Positions 21,695 to 34,100 of a stretch of DNA of 64,000 nt are shown here, one piece after another. The stretch is from Lepidodermella squamata (Eukaryota > Gastrotricha). Position numbers and translations under genes: made by a program. The first letter of the stretch is position 1. Each line of letters begins with the position of its first letter. The stretch covers positions 2,232,001-2,296,000 of the forward strand of contig JBLDXI010000003.1 in NCBI GenBank assembly GCA_047495785.1, given 5' to 3'. Below the pieces are notes generated by a model. It saw only the letters and a program-made list of their open reading frames with translations. It was not told where the DNA came from and ran no database searches.

Positions 21695-21843
21695 AGCGTG
21701 GAGAAATGACCCTTCACAAATTAACGAGACAACATGGGTAAACGCCCATTTTTTCGAAGTGACAAAATTAGGAATTTTTTGCTTATAATCGAGAGCCGTC
21801 GACCTCAAACCTCATTCTTTCTTTCGTAAATCCGCGCAATAAC

Positions 21844-22227
21844 ATGCATTTTACCATCTCACTTTTGATTTCCTCAATGATAACGCTAGCGAACTCGACT
21901 CATCCTACTGCCAGGAATGAGAAATTGCTGAACCATGTCGAATCCGAGGCACGAGTCAAGACGATATTGGAGCACAAGCTAAAAACAGCGCGAGATTTAA
22001 TGGCAAAGAAAATCGAACAATTTGCTGGTATTTCAACGTTAAAAGCTTGTGCTCAGTGTTTTAACCTCATGGAAATACCGCCGGAAAGTTTTGGCGCTTG
22101 GTACTTGAAGCGGCCACTTTTGATCAGAAGCGCTTACAAGAACATGATGATGGCCTACGGCTGTTCGAAGCTGCCCGTTATCGAACGCATGGTATTCCTG
22201 AAGCAGCAAAAATGCTTAAAACCATGA
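21844..22227 (+). CDS. Small secreted four-cysteine protein, copy 4
   Basis: This is an intronless gene of 127 aa with signal peptide MHFTISLLISSMITLANS. The mature region keeps the four-cysteine spacing C-x2-C-x34-C-x16-C and the blocks ACAQCFNLMEIPPESF, AWYLKR, SAYKNMMMAYGCSKL and FLKQQKC. It differs from copy 3 mostly before the first cysteine, where the sequence is charged and variable, while the C-terminal 60 residues are nearly fixed. This suggests that the cysteine domain is the functional part. It faces RBCC-ANK copy 3, whose stop is 420 bp away. Function is unknown. Confidence 0.8.
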   Translation: MHFTISLLISSMITLANSTHPTARNEKLLNHVESEARVKTILEHKLKTARDLMAKKIEQFAGISTLKACAQCFNLMEIPPESFGAWYLKRPLLIRSAYKNMMMAYGCSKLPVIERMVFLKQQKCLKP

Positions 22228-22646
22228 TATTACCGATGCCAACTGCCAACTTCCAACAATTTTCTAAAACTCTATTTGAGAGACTAACGGATAGTTTCAT
22301 GGTCATAATCTGATATTTAAAGGATTTTTAGTATTAAAATGGAAAATTCCTGTAAGGAAATCGTTTCAAATTTGATGTCGATGAAAAGTCATAGGGACGG
22401 GCATTTTCGGGCATTGGCAAATTTTCAGTCATTTTCATTTGTTTTGAAAACGTAAACGTCCAGATGGCACTGCGTTCAATTTTCAATTTCAGCTCGCTCA
22501 ACAACAAGAAAAATGTTATCTTCGCAGATGACTTTAATTCAAAAACTTACTGAACCCTATATACTAGGGGTTATATTGCAGGTGAAATCGAAGAACATTC
22601 GTAACATATTCTAAATATGGGAACCAGTGAAAAATGAATGTTTTAG
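22228..22646. other. Convergent spacer, no gene seen
   Basis: This is the 3' flank between the secreted gene and the RBCC-ANK gene. I see no further feature. Confidence 0.4.
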
Positions 22647-25238
22647 TCATTGATGCTCGAGATGAAAAATGAAAGAACGTGCCACGTTCCATTTTTTCAA
22701 GCGAATCGCCACGTCTAGTGGCCCATCTTTTTTAACATCAGACCTCAAAATAGACAGAGGAAATTTCGACGCGAGATAATCGATAATTTCAAAGCAGACA
22801 TCTTTTTCCACGGCCAAATCGAGCGGAGTTCTGCCATTTTTATCTCGAAGCATTCCATTCAATCCATGATTTTCCACAATTTTGTTCACCATATCAAAAT
22901 TTTGGGACATTACAGCAAGGTGTAGAGCATTCTGTTGCTTGCAATCGACAGCATTCACGTCACAGCCGTGTTCGATAAAAAAATCCAAAATCTGCGGCCT
23001 TTCAAACATAACAGCGAGATGAAGCGGGGTCTGGCCGCGTTCGGCATTTTTCTCATCAATCCAATCTGGGATATATTTGTAGATTTCGTTTAAAATCGGT
23101 AAGAAATCGGAATTTCCATCGGCGCATAGGTCTGAGACCAAGTGGAACAAGTTTCCAACGAATTGATCGATGACGCGAGGGCTCGAGCCCTTTTCGATCA
23201 AGTACTTGAAAACATCGCAGCGATTGAACTCGACAGCGTCTTGGATGCAAGTATTTCCGGATTCGCTAACAAAATTTACATCGAAATTCTGCTCTTCAAC
23301 TAAATATTTGACAGCTTCGAAGGAGTGTTGGCAGGCTAAATTCAGCAGAGGAAGGCCGAATTCAAATGTTTGGCGCGCTTTATCAGGAAATTTTTCGCAA
23401 AAATACTTCACAATTTCCGGGTTATTAGAGCAGTAAACGGCGGATGTTAAAGCGCCTTTGCATACGAAATATTGATAGGGTGAAAATCGTCCGTCTGCAG
23501 TAATTTCAACTTGCATGATTTCGGCGAGAAATCGACAGATTTCCAACCTCCCGTTCAGTGCAGCAACTCCGATCAAATTTGAGTAACGATTTCCGAATTT
23601 GAAAACATGATTAGATATGTAGTTTTCACTGCCACGGGGAAGACGGTTATCGAAGCATATCGATTTCACGGTATCAATGTCGTCTTTAATAATAGCGTCC
23701 GTCAATCGATCGATTTCGTAGGGAACATCGGCAAAATGCGCATCCGTTTGCTGAAAATTGGAAGAAATTAAAACCTGATGCAATGAAATATAAATTGAAG
23801 CTCGCAAACTGTTATAACAGCAGTAGAAAATATTTGGATTTGGTTTCAGCTGATTTTAACTGGCTTCAATTTTTTTCATTCAACAGAAGGAAATGAAATT
23901 CCGAATTTTCCGAGGCTAAAAATAAAAATTGAAAGATGCAATGGCTGTCATTGCCATGAAAAGAATTTTAATCGAGTCAAGTTTTAGTCAGCTTGAAATT
24001 AGTATGGTTGAATACTACCTAACTCTATTATCACATTATTTCAGCTTTACCTTCGGCAATGAACAACGGTTCAAATTCTTGAGCTCAGGCTCAACGTCAA
24101 CCTTGGCTGTTTCGCCAACCAAATCGCAAATATACTCCGATAGGAAGTCCACTGGTCGCAGGACCAACTCGGGTTCAAACCAGGCTCTTCGAGGATTCTC
24201 CATGATCCTGATCTACGAAACAAACAGGGATTAAAAATGGCTTTTTAACAACATGCTTTGGAACCTTTTTATCACTCTCTCGAATAGTTTGATAAACTTT
24301 AGCAACCTCCATCATATCCACTGCGGCCAAATTAGGAGGTGAAATTTCAGCCTGGGAGATCTCAAGTTTCTCAAAACGTGCTTCGATAATCATTTTACGG
24401 CGTTCATCGATTTTTCCCGATAGACTCGCGAGCAAATCGGCCCGTGCCTTGTCAATGGCTTTTCGAACCTTTTCGAACAAAGATTCAAAATGGGAATCGA
24501 TATCATTCGACCGAAATTCCTCCATCTGCCGGTCACTTTCAGCTAATTTCTCGTCGAAAGACTCGCGTAGTGCTTCCAAGCGTTCTGAAAACTAAAAATA
24601 ATAATGGATTCAACTGACAGTGACAATAATTCTGCGATTATTAAATACATTCATGGAGATCCAGCTCATTTCGAGTTTCAACCGCTCAGCGTGTCCCACT
24701 GAACACGGTTCACAGAAAATCTCATCGCAATGGGGGCATTTTGATGTTTTTGGACCGAAGCTATTTCCATGGGGACATTTTTCGCCAACCAAAATGGTTT
24801 CAGTACCAGAGTAAACCAGCTTTTCGCCGCTGTGATTGCTTTTCGAAGTGCTTGATTCGCCGTGAAAACTGGTGGGAAAAAATGAACTTTTCAGACCCTT
24901 CAACGCTATGATTTTCTAACCTCTACGGCTCAATAATACTGCGGAATAAAGTGGATTTCTGCAAATCGGACAGATCGAAGAATCGCCGGTTAATTTTTTT
25001 ACTGCGCATTCTTCACAGAACGAGTGGCCACATTGCATTAATTGGATTGGCGCGATAAATTTGCCGGAGCAAATATTACAGTCGAAAACCTAACATGATG
25101 GATTTTAAATAATTTGAAAATAGATTACAAACGGCGTCTCACTTCTAACAGCGGTCCGTCCAGCTTGAGAAAGCGACCGCATTTCGGAATTTCATCATTA
25201 GGAATTTCCTCAACAGGAGAAGGGCGCTTTTTATTCAT
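22647..25238 (-). CDS. RING / zinc module / coiled-coil / ankyrin protein (RBCC-ANK), copy 3, with apparent 1-nt frame break
   Basis: Six exons by homology: 25238-25143, 25089-24927, 24868-24649, 24591-24265, 24212-24051 and 23750-22647. Exon 2 is a RING (CNIC, CGHSFCEEC, CPIC). Exon 3 holds the zinc module GEKCPHG...C-x2-C...C-x2-C...H. Exon 4 (327 nt, as in copies 1 and 4) is the coiled coil. Exon 5 is the linker (EPELVLRPVDFL). Exon 6 has about ten ankyrin repeats. Exon 3 is 220 nt where copy 1 has 221. Before the break it reads NQALRKAI, the homologue of NQSLQQII, and after it LVGEKCPHG, in different frames. Either the gene is frameshifted, or a phase-0 splice from 24944 to a weak acceptor near 24826 bypasses the break, or there is a base error. 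All other exons are intact, so inactivation, if real, is recent. Confidence 0.7.
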
Positions 25239-25328
25239 TTAAAATCAACGGCACGATTCCTAGAAATATTTTTCATTTGCATAATGTTCCCTTCTTGCAG
25301 CGGTTGTGTTTCATTTAAAATTGATTGA

Positions 25329-26511
25329 TACCGTAACGGGTCCTAACTTTGGACAAAACACCTTTTTTAATTTAAAAAAATTCGGTTTTCGTCTAAAAAA
25401 ATGGAAAAAAATATCCAAACCTCCGCCCAAGGAAGCTGCGTGGACAGGTGAAGTTTGGACAATTTAGAAGCTCACCTTGATTTTAAAAAAATTGGTAAAA
25501 AAACCTCTAAATTTGGACACTCGTTCCCAAATTTGGACACCTCATTTGCATATGCTAATTCGACCTTACACACATTTTATTTCTTGTTGCGCAATTTTTC
25601 TCGTGTTTTTAAAGGCGACTTTTGTAGCCGCGCGCTTGAGACTAAAATAATGCTACCGATAGGATTCACTCATCGTCAGATTTAATGCAGATGTACGCAA
25701 TACCAATTATACACCAGGATCTTAATACCGTTAATGAACCATGAATCTTCTCAAAACTATGATAAACCAGGTGAAAATGTCTCTGAAGCACCGAGTCTCA
25801 TTTAGAAAGTAGACGGAGGGATATCAGTTTGAGGTTTGGATGAGTCGTGGAGTTTCTTTATCGCTGAACTATTGACATTTTTTACCGAAAGTGAACTGTC
25901 ATTTGTCCCATGGTACGTGCTGTTCACCTGTTTAATTAAAGCTGGCGCCGTCGGATTTGTATTCGGTTACATTATTATTCCCTATGCTCTCTAGCCAAAA
26001 TCATGAAAGCATAGCCTAGGCCGGGAGTCATTAAGCTAATTCCAAGGTTCTATCAATGCGATGCCATTCTTTTCAAAAACTGACAAAAAGCATACATTTC
26101 GTTTGCATATGCATAGAGATAAAAATATCATTAAAAGTGTCCAAATTTAGAGGCTAAATTCAAAGTCACCTGTATCAAAATTGGCTTGTCCTTCTGCCGA
26201 GATTTTTTTACAGAATTTAGTTTAGGTAAATCCCCATTTGCAAAAAAAATTTCAGCCCCAACCGTTCACAGGTGAGCATTTGGCAAGGGGGGTCCCAAAA
26301 CACCTTTCTGAGTGATCGAGCTTCGGCGATTTTTCGCAAATCGGTAGTACATGAAAGTATTGGCAAATTTGGTACCGTTGGAAAGCCCACGAAGGGAGCT
26401 ATTTTTCAGTGAAATTTCTAAACTTTTATCAGTTATGCACAAATTGATATTTGGGTCTAAAGCTCAAAGTGTCCAAATTTGGGGTGTCCAAATTTAGGGC
26501 GCGTTACGGTA
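25329..26511. mobile_element. Terminal-inverted-repeat element, TACCGTAACG family, 1.2 kb
   Basis: The left end TACCGTAACGGGTCCTAA and the right end ...CGCGTTACGGTA (26502-26511) are inverse. Inward of each end the motif TTTGGACA / GTCCAAATTT recurs several times. There is no transposase frame; the 25455-25685 frame is built from the repeat. Relatives lie at 47411-48183 and about 62700-63235. Confidence 0.65.
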
Positions 26512-26781
26512 CTTGAGTTGATAAACATCGAAAAATCCTCCTTAATACAAATTTCAAACAATAATCAGTGACACCTATAAATGGGATTTGAGAAAACAGT
26601 AGATATTGAGCATTTGATCGCCATTTTCATTTGAAACGCAGCAGCCTGAAGCTCACAAGCAGTAAAACAGGTAAGAAATCATTTCAAAAATCGGAATCAG
26701 CCAGGTTACGAAACCGACATGCAAATATATACAAATCATGAACAAACGCGATGAGCTATAAAATGAAGTTTTAAAAATGCG

Positions 26782-29700
26782 CTAATTGGACAAAGAATAG
26801 TGCCTTTCGAGATGAAAAATGAACGATCGAACAATGTTCCACTTTTTCGACTTGATAGCCCTGTCAAGCGGCTCGGCTTTGCTGTTATCAGGCTTCAAAA
26901 TCGTGATCGGGAATTTTGACGCCAAATAGTCGATTATTTCAAACCGCACGTTCTTTTCGACGGCTAAATTCAACGGAGTTTTCCCATTAATTTCTTGAAG
27001 ACTGCCGTCTAGGCCGTATTTTTCAACCAATTTAACCACCATATCAAGATTTTGTGACATAACAGCGAGATGCAAGGCGTTACGTTGCTGATTGTCTACA
27101 GCCTTCAAATTACAGCCTTGATCAACGAAAAATTCAAAAATTTGAGGTCGGTCGACCATAACAGCTCGAAGCAACGGCGTTTGACCATCGTGCTTGTTTT
27201 TCTGTTCCTTCAAATCGGGAATGATTGCATTCAATTCGATCAAAATTGGTAAAAAATCGCTTTCATCCTTTTCATCGGAAAAATCCGAAACCAAGTGAAA
27301 TAAATTTCCGACATAATGATTTTTCACGCAGGGATCGATGCCTTTTCCAATCAGGTATTTCATGATGTCGCACTGATTAAACGTAACAGCATCAGCTATA
27401 ACATCGTCGTCGGCGTGTTTCAGGTCAAAATGCTGTTTTTCGATCAAATATTTGACAGCTTCCAATGATGAGCGGCATGCGAAATTCAAAAGCGGGAACT
27501 CAGTCTCACGTTCCAGTGCGGCTAGATGCGGAAATTTCTCGCAGAAATATTTCAGAATTTCCATTTTACCAATGGCAAATGCTGCGATAAATGCGTCGGG
27601 GCGCATGTAGCCTTTGCCAGGGACATACCGGCCTTCACCGGTCAGATCAACTTCCGCTTCCTCGACCAGGAATTTAATGCACTCGATTTTGCCCTCGGAT
27701 GTAGCGCCACTGACGAATGATTCGTAATCTCCGTCTCCTAATTCGAATAAGTAGTTGGAGATGTAATTGCAGGATCCTGGCGGTAAACGAGGATCGTAGC
27801 AGATTGATCTCAAAGAATTAACGTCATCTGCCAAGATTGCATCTTTCACCCGATCAACTTCATGCGGTATATCCGAAAAATGAACTTGTTTAGGCTGAAA
27901 GAAGAAAATAAAATAAATGCGTAATTTAATCAATTACATTTTCGAAAATTGTTATTTTTGCTATTCTTCAACGGAAATTATCCGAACAAATAAAACTTGC
28001 ACAAATTTGAAAAACTTCCCCTGGAAAAATTTCAAAGGAAGTGGCTATTCATACAAATCATGTACAACAAATTACTATTCGTACATATCGGGAATAATAG
28101 GTAGTATTCTGCTAGTAATAAAACACTGGAATCAACCGGAAAAGCGTTTAGTCTTGAATCCTTGCATGAGTTGCTATTGGAAGAATCTTAGGAATCCTCC
28201 GAAGTTGATGGCGATGTCTCCAAAGGTCGCGATAGCTACGTCGCTCGAAGTGGGTGAGCTGTTGAACCTATTGTCAACAACTTTTGACTACGAAATTTCC
28301 AGGGGAGGCATGGATTGCTGAACTAGATCTGGCTATGGAAGACAGGGAAGCAATTGCTGACCCCGAGGGTCTGATGACATAATGAACGCTATTACTCAGC
28401 TCATTTTTCACAAAATTCAAAACTGGAAATTTTCAACAACAAAATAAATTCCTTTTGCTAAATTTGATTTGATCATATTTTAACAAAAATTACAGGAAAG
28501 TCTACCAAACACTTGATGTGGACGGTAAAAGCCACTTCAAAAATTCTCAACGGTTACGGATTATTGAAAATGCAAAAAAGATATTGGCCGTACGCTACAA
28601 TATTCTTTGTTTTCTTCATTATTAAATGTTTCCCGTTTTCAATTATTTTTCCCCTAAACTGAAATTACCTGGAAATTTTGGTTCCATGCCAATTGAGCAA
28701 GGGCTTTTGAGCAATGATATGAGAGCAAACGAAATTATAGCAAAACGACTGTGGAGCAAAATGACACGAGCAAATTGTGTTTACAAAAAATAAGAGCTAA
28801 AACTAATTAGAGTGAACGGTCCTAACTTCGGACGGTGCCGCAAATTCGGACAGGGTAGTGTGCCTAATCAAGGTAATTAGAGCTATCGCGCTGCTAAGTT
28901 TGCGGCGATTGAAAAAACCAAAATGTAACTATTTACGCGATCAATTTTGTGACGCAACAATGGTTGATGAATCAAAACTGCTGAACGCAAAGAACGAGGC
29001 TAACCGCGAAAAAACGACGGAAAAATCGTGGCTTGAGAATCACTGAATTAAGTAATCCCCTTTGTACCAATCATTTTGCATCATTTGTATCTTGATTTCC
29101 GGTGTGTCCGAATTTGGGGCACTGTCCGAAGTTAGAACCGTTCACTCTAATTAATTTTAGCTCTTATTTTTCGTAAACACAATTTGCTCGTGTCATTTTG
29201 CTCTACAGTCGTTTTGCTATAATTTCGTTTGCTCTCATATCGTTGCTCAAAAGCCCTTGCTCAATTGTAATAGAACCGAAATTTTAGGTTACTGCTTCAT
29301 ACTCAAGCTGTTTCAAATGACATTCTTAGATCAGGGTCGAATCTCATTGGAATTTAATGCATAATTTGCCGGTTTCCTTAAAGGAAAATATTTCGGGGCA
29401 ATTTTAGCAATCCATAGTTTTTTCAGTTAATGTTTAATTCAATTAGAGGTGAATAATATAAAATTACGATGCAATTTGCGAATATAACCAAACATTTATT
29501 CACCTCAGGATCTGTTGAGTTCAAGTTCCTGTATTTCGGTTCGACGTCGATTACGGCAGTTTTATCGATCAAATCAACAATGCAAGTCGGCAGAAATTTG
29601 TCAGGTTGGAAAACAAGCTCCGGTTCAAACAAAACTTCACAAGGATCTTCCATCAACCGGAGCTAAAATCTCAACACAATGAATAGCAAAATTTCCATAA

Positions 29701-30708
29701 CTTTGTAAACCTTTTTATCTTTTTCGCGAATTTTCGCATGCATTTCTGCTGCTTCAGACAACTCTAGCCCGGAGAACTGCGAAATGCGAGAAATATCGAT
29801 ATCTTCATGAGAAATAGCGCCGAGGACGATATTTCGCCGCGCTTCGAATTTCGCAGTCAGATCTTGAAGCATTTTGACTCGAGCTTTTTCGATGGAATTC
29901 TGAATCGATTTGGTCAGAGAATCGAAATGAGAATCAATTTCAACGGCCATCTTAGACCGGATTTCTTCTATTTTCATATTAATTTCGACCATTTTTCCAT
30001 CCAAAGAAGTTGACGCTGCTTTAGAACGATCAGAAAACTGCGCAAGAAAAATTGAGAAAATTCAGGAAAATCGGGAAAATAAATGACAGACGTTGACCGA
30101 AATCCAGCTCATTTCGAGCTTGAGGCGTTCCGTGTGGCCAATAGAGCAAGGTTCGCAGAAGTTTACGCCGCAATGGGGGCACTTGACAGATTTCTCGCTC
30201 AAAAATTGCTGATTGTGGGGACATCTTTCGCCGACTAGAGCACGTCTGAAGTTATCGAAACTGCCCATAAAGTTACCTATTTCGGCGATTTTTCGAAGAG
30301 AATGATTCTGGCAAAATCCTTGCAAAAATAAATGGAATGCGGAAGAACATCAACAGGGTACAAAATGTACGTCTTGTTCCGTCCGGTTTCAGTTCGAAGC
30401 AACTTGCGGTTTTACAAACCGGACAGTTGAAGTATCTGCTAGTTGACGATTTCGTCAAATTGAGAGCGCATCTCTCGCAAAACGAATGGCCACATGTCGG
30501 AAAGATGATCGGCGAATAGAAATTTCTCAGACAAATCGAACAACTCGGCACCTAATTTTCAGCAATTATGATTAATTTGTGAATAAAATAGGCGATAAGC
30601 GCTTACTTCTAGCAATTTTCCGTCGAGTTCGACGAAATTGCCGCATTTCGGTATTTTAACCGATTTCGCCTCGTCAGAATCTTCTGGGTTCGCACGCTTT
30701 CCCAGCAT
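26782..30708 (-). CDS. RING / zinc module / coiled-coil / ankyrin protein (RBCC-ANK), copy 4
   Basis: Six exons: 30708-30607, 30551-30371, 30318-30092, 30037-29711, 29662-29504 and 27894-26782. They join in frame to 2109 nt (702 aa). Exon 1 starts MLGKR and contains IPKCGNFVELDG. Exon 2 is a full C3HC4 RING (CSIC, CGHSFCERC, CPVC). Exon 3 has GERCPH and CPHC...FCEPC...H followed by ERLKLEMSWIS. Exon 4 is a 109-codon coiled coil. Exon 5 is the linker (EPELVFQPDKFL). Exon 6 is the ankyrin domain (about ten repeats, ending in FIFHLERHYSLSN). Intron 5 is 1608 bp because of a palindromic element at 28691-29266; the other introns are 47-65 bp. This is the best intact model of the family. A ubiquitin-ligase role is inferred from the RING. 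Confidence 0.82.
28691..29266. mobile_element. Nested palindromic element in RBCC-ANK copy 4 intron 5
   Basis: The arms are long and nearly identical inverse copies: AATTGAGCAAGGGCTTTTGA and its inverse at the right end. 'GAGCAA' motifs recur through each arm, as in the element at 14319-14822. Inside (about 28811-29151) is a second inverted pair, GAACGGTCCTAACTTCGGAC and its inverse, related to the TACCGTAACG family. Its core (28905-29050) is repeated at 39898-40205. One element therefore appears inserted in another. Confidence 0.7.
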
Positions 30709-31174
30709 AATATATACTTTCAAGTCAATCAATATCAGCCAGAATGCGAGCTTGATCTGCTGTTTATATTTCTTTTCTTCAAAGTTTAGAATCCAAGTGA
30801 GAAAATCGGAGGAAAAAATAACCCTACAAAATTAAACAAAACAAAAATCTTTTGGCGGAATTTGCATTTTGCGGAACCTTCGTCTAAATATGGTCATTAT
30901 GGTCATTGTTGCTAGAAAAATGGAATTCTCAGCATAAAATAAAATTCAAAAAATTATTGAAAAATTAATTTATTATCTCCAGAAAAAAATCAGGTTAATC
31001 ATTGAATCCCAACGTCACAGGTTCTTCATTTAATTTTGTCCGCCGAGCAACTATTTGAGATTCATACTATTAGAAAGCAACGAGAATAAACCTCTAAATC
31101 CGAGAACAATTTCTGAGAAAAAATTCAAAAAGCACCAAGAAAAATGTCAGTAATCTGTTCAAATGTTACACAGA
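30709..31174. other. Spacer between RBCC-ANK copies 4 and 5
   Basis: No gene is seen. A scrap at 30847-30880 (TTTTGGCGGAATTTG, TTTTGCGGAACC) resembles the end of the element at 57593-57928. Confidence 0.45.
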
Positions 31175-34100
31175 TTAGTAAGGATAGTATTCCAGTTTCC
31201 GTTTAACGCTTTGCAGGTACTCCAACAAAACCCTAGCACCATGCCAATTTTGATACTTGATCGCCTCAACGATAGGCGACTCCTTCGCCTTATTCGTCTT
31301 GTGAATCAAATCCGGAAATTTCGAACATAAATAATGAATAACATCCGCCGATGGACGAGCTCGCATGCAATAATGAAGGACAGTACAACCGTACTTATCA
31401 ACACCCATCGGGTCCAGATGAGATTCTTCAATCAACATTCGAACAAGGTCGATAGGACCACTCATTCCAGCCGCGTGCAAAACACTGCCGCCCATAGAAT
31501 TGACATCATTTTCGTCACACCCTGCTCGAAGCAAGAATCGAACCATATCAACAGGTTTATCCATGCGAACCGCGGCACTCAACGGCTTGTCGCCATCTCT
31601 AGCCCTCGAGTAAATGAGACAGCGTTTTTTTCGAATCAACATTTCAGCCATTTCCAGGGCGCTTTCTTCCTCGCAACCTTCGAATACCGAAAATAGAACG
31701 GGCTGGCCGAATTCGTCTCCAACTAAACATTTCGCCCCTTTTTCGATCAAATACCTCACAATTTCCGGCTTGTCATAACCAGCCGCGTCGACAATTGGGG
31801 TCGAGCCTTTCTTATCTCGCCGATTAACGTCAAAACCAAGTTCTTCGACCAGATATTTAACGATTTCCAATTTGCCTCGGCAAGCGTAGTGGAGTAAGCA
31901 TCGATTGTTGTAGTCCCTCGCGTTTAAGGAGGACGGAAATTTCTGGAGTAAATACTTCACAATTTCGAAGTGGCCAGCGGCTGCGGCTGATAGAATAGCA
32001 CTTGGCATGGCTTTCTCTTCGCAATTGTACAGGCCCTTGCTGAATACATCAGCGCCCATTTCTTCGGCGAGAAATTTGACGAGCTCCAGGTTTCCAGATT
32101 CGGCAGCTCTGCAAATCACTGGCTCGCTGTAGTCGATGTAATTAGCGATAAATTTGCCGCAACCAGGAGGGATTTTCGGGTTCAAACAACTGGTTTTCAC
32201 GGTTTCCAGATCGCCATTCTTCAACGCCGTTGAAAATTTCTGGATCTCAAGAGGACGCAAGTTGGGCTACAAAATAAATCACGATAATTATTTCAAAAAT
32301 AGCAGATTTTTGGAAAACATAATTTAATAATTAATCAATTTAATTTAATTTAATTAATTTAATTAAAAATAATTAAATCGAAAAATTGTCATCGAAACAA
32401 ATTTATTACTGAAATTTGAGCTGTTATGAAAATGCTTAAAAACGCTCTCTCCCCGTTGGAGCCGGCCTCTACATTAGCGTAGTACATACTGCCGAGTTCC
32501 CAAGCTGCTCGCGGAAGCTATTTGCGCTGCAGCTATTCACGAAGAGCCAAACCAGGCAAAATTGGCAGAAGGTCCACCGAACACCGCCAAAGATCGCCGA
32601 TGTTTTGCTGATGGTCCTGAAATTTACTCGGTTCGTAAAATAATTACTAGTTTGTGTGCTGAATCGGCCTCCATTGGCCGAACTGCACGCGAAGAAGCAA
32701 TGCCAATGACAACCTCAGCCAAGCTGCTCCCACGAAGTTGCGTTCACAACAGACCACGGAATGAATGTTTATGTTTAGTTTAAATATTGGGAGAACTGTA
32801 AGAAACTACTACGTCGGAGCTGTGTTTATGCTCACCCTGATAATCCGGATGCGAACAGTCAAATGTCTGGAAGGCCTTCGTCGATTTGTTATCAATTTTA
32901 GAAACCGCAACTCCTATGCGATACTTTGGGCTGGTTTTTGGTTCGATTCCAACGCTTCTTAAGCGCCTCTTTCCGCCTGCCGCAAACACCAATGAATACC
33001 GAGACAATCTATCCTAACGGTAACTATGAACCTCGGAATAATGAGAGCTGGCTAGAATCGGCTAGAAGTGCCGCTGAGACGTGTCGAAGGCGGCTTGGGC
33101 GTGCAAAATCGACTTGCCTGACATAGAGACGCGCAAGGACGCGCCTGTCGAGCCCATACACAACATTTACCTAGGTATTGTCCGCTATCTGCTAATTACT
33201 TTTCGGCTCAACGCGATGAGCGAGTTCTAGATTGCGGATTGGCGAAACATGGAATTGCACGTTGATTTCGACCAATCGAAAGGGTCGGCTTCATTTTTTC
33301 TCTCCATTCGGAACTGCAATTGTTACCTAGATTTGTTCGAATTAATATCTGTGTCGGGCGCCCCTCCTCCTGGCTCTCCGATGGCCCTGCAGCCGCCGCT
33401 CCCGTCTGGCTCACCTCGTCCCGCCCATCATCATGTCTAGGTTCCTCTCGCTCCGCGTGTTGCAGTGGAACGCGGAGGGCATCCTCCGCAAGGAGTTCGA
33501 GCTGGCCTACCTCATCGAGAAGTATAAGCCTGATGTCATCCTGTTGAACGAGTCTCACCTACGCGAAGGTAATACGTTTTCCGTCCCTGGTTTCTTTGTG
33601 TTCCGGGTCGACCGTGTTCAACTGTCGTCCAACGGCGGTCACGGCGGCGTTGTGATCCTTGTCTCGTCCAAAGTCCTTGTCCTCGACTGCGCCACCATTC
33701 TGCACGCACCCGGTGTCTTCGGTGAATGGCTCGCCCTGGAGCTGGTTCTTGGCGACGCCGCAGCCTCAGCCCGCGTGACGATAGCGACTGGCTACAACCC
33801 TAGCTCTCTCAGCGACTCCCTCGATCCAGTGTTCCTCACGCGTGTTCTGTGTGCTGCCGCGCCTGATGCGTACGTGCTGTTTGCAGGGGATCTGAACGCC
33901 TGGTGCCCCGAGCTTGGGACCGCGCAGTGGAACGACAATGGCCGCATACTCAGCCCGCTGCTGGCGCTCCCCGGTGTTGCCCTCCTCAGCTCACCCAACG
34001 CCCCCACCCGCTGGCGTGCGGGTCACGTTCCCCGTGTCTTAGACGTTTGGATGAGCTCGCCCGCGCTCGCCGCCTGTGTCGCCAGGCCCCCGCTGGTCGG

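Noticed and set aside
27917-28321. 134-codon frame in intron 5 of RBCC-ANK copy 4
   Set aside because: No domain or homology to other copies; it overlaps intron sequence. A possible transposon scrap (SLESLHELLLEES in another frame) was too weak to call.
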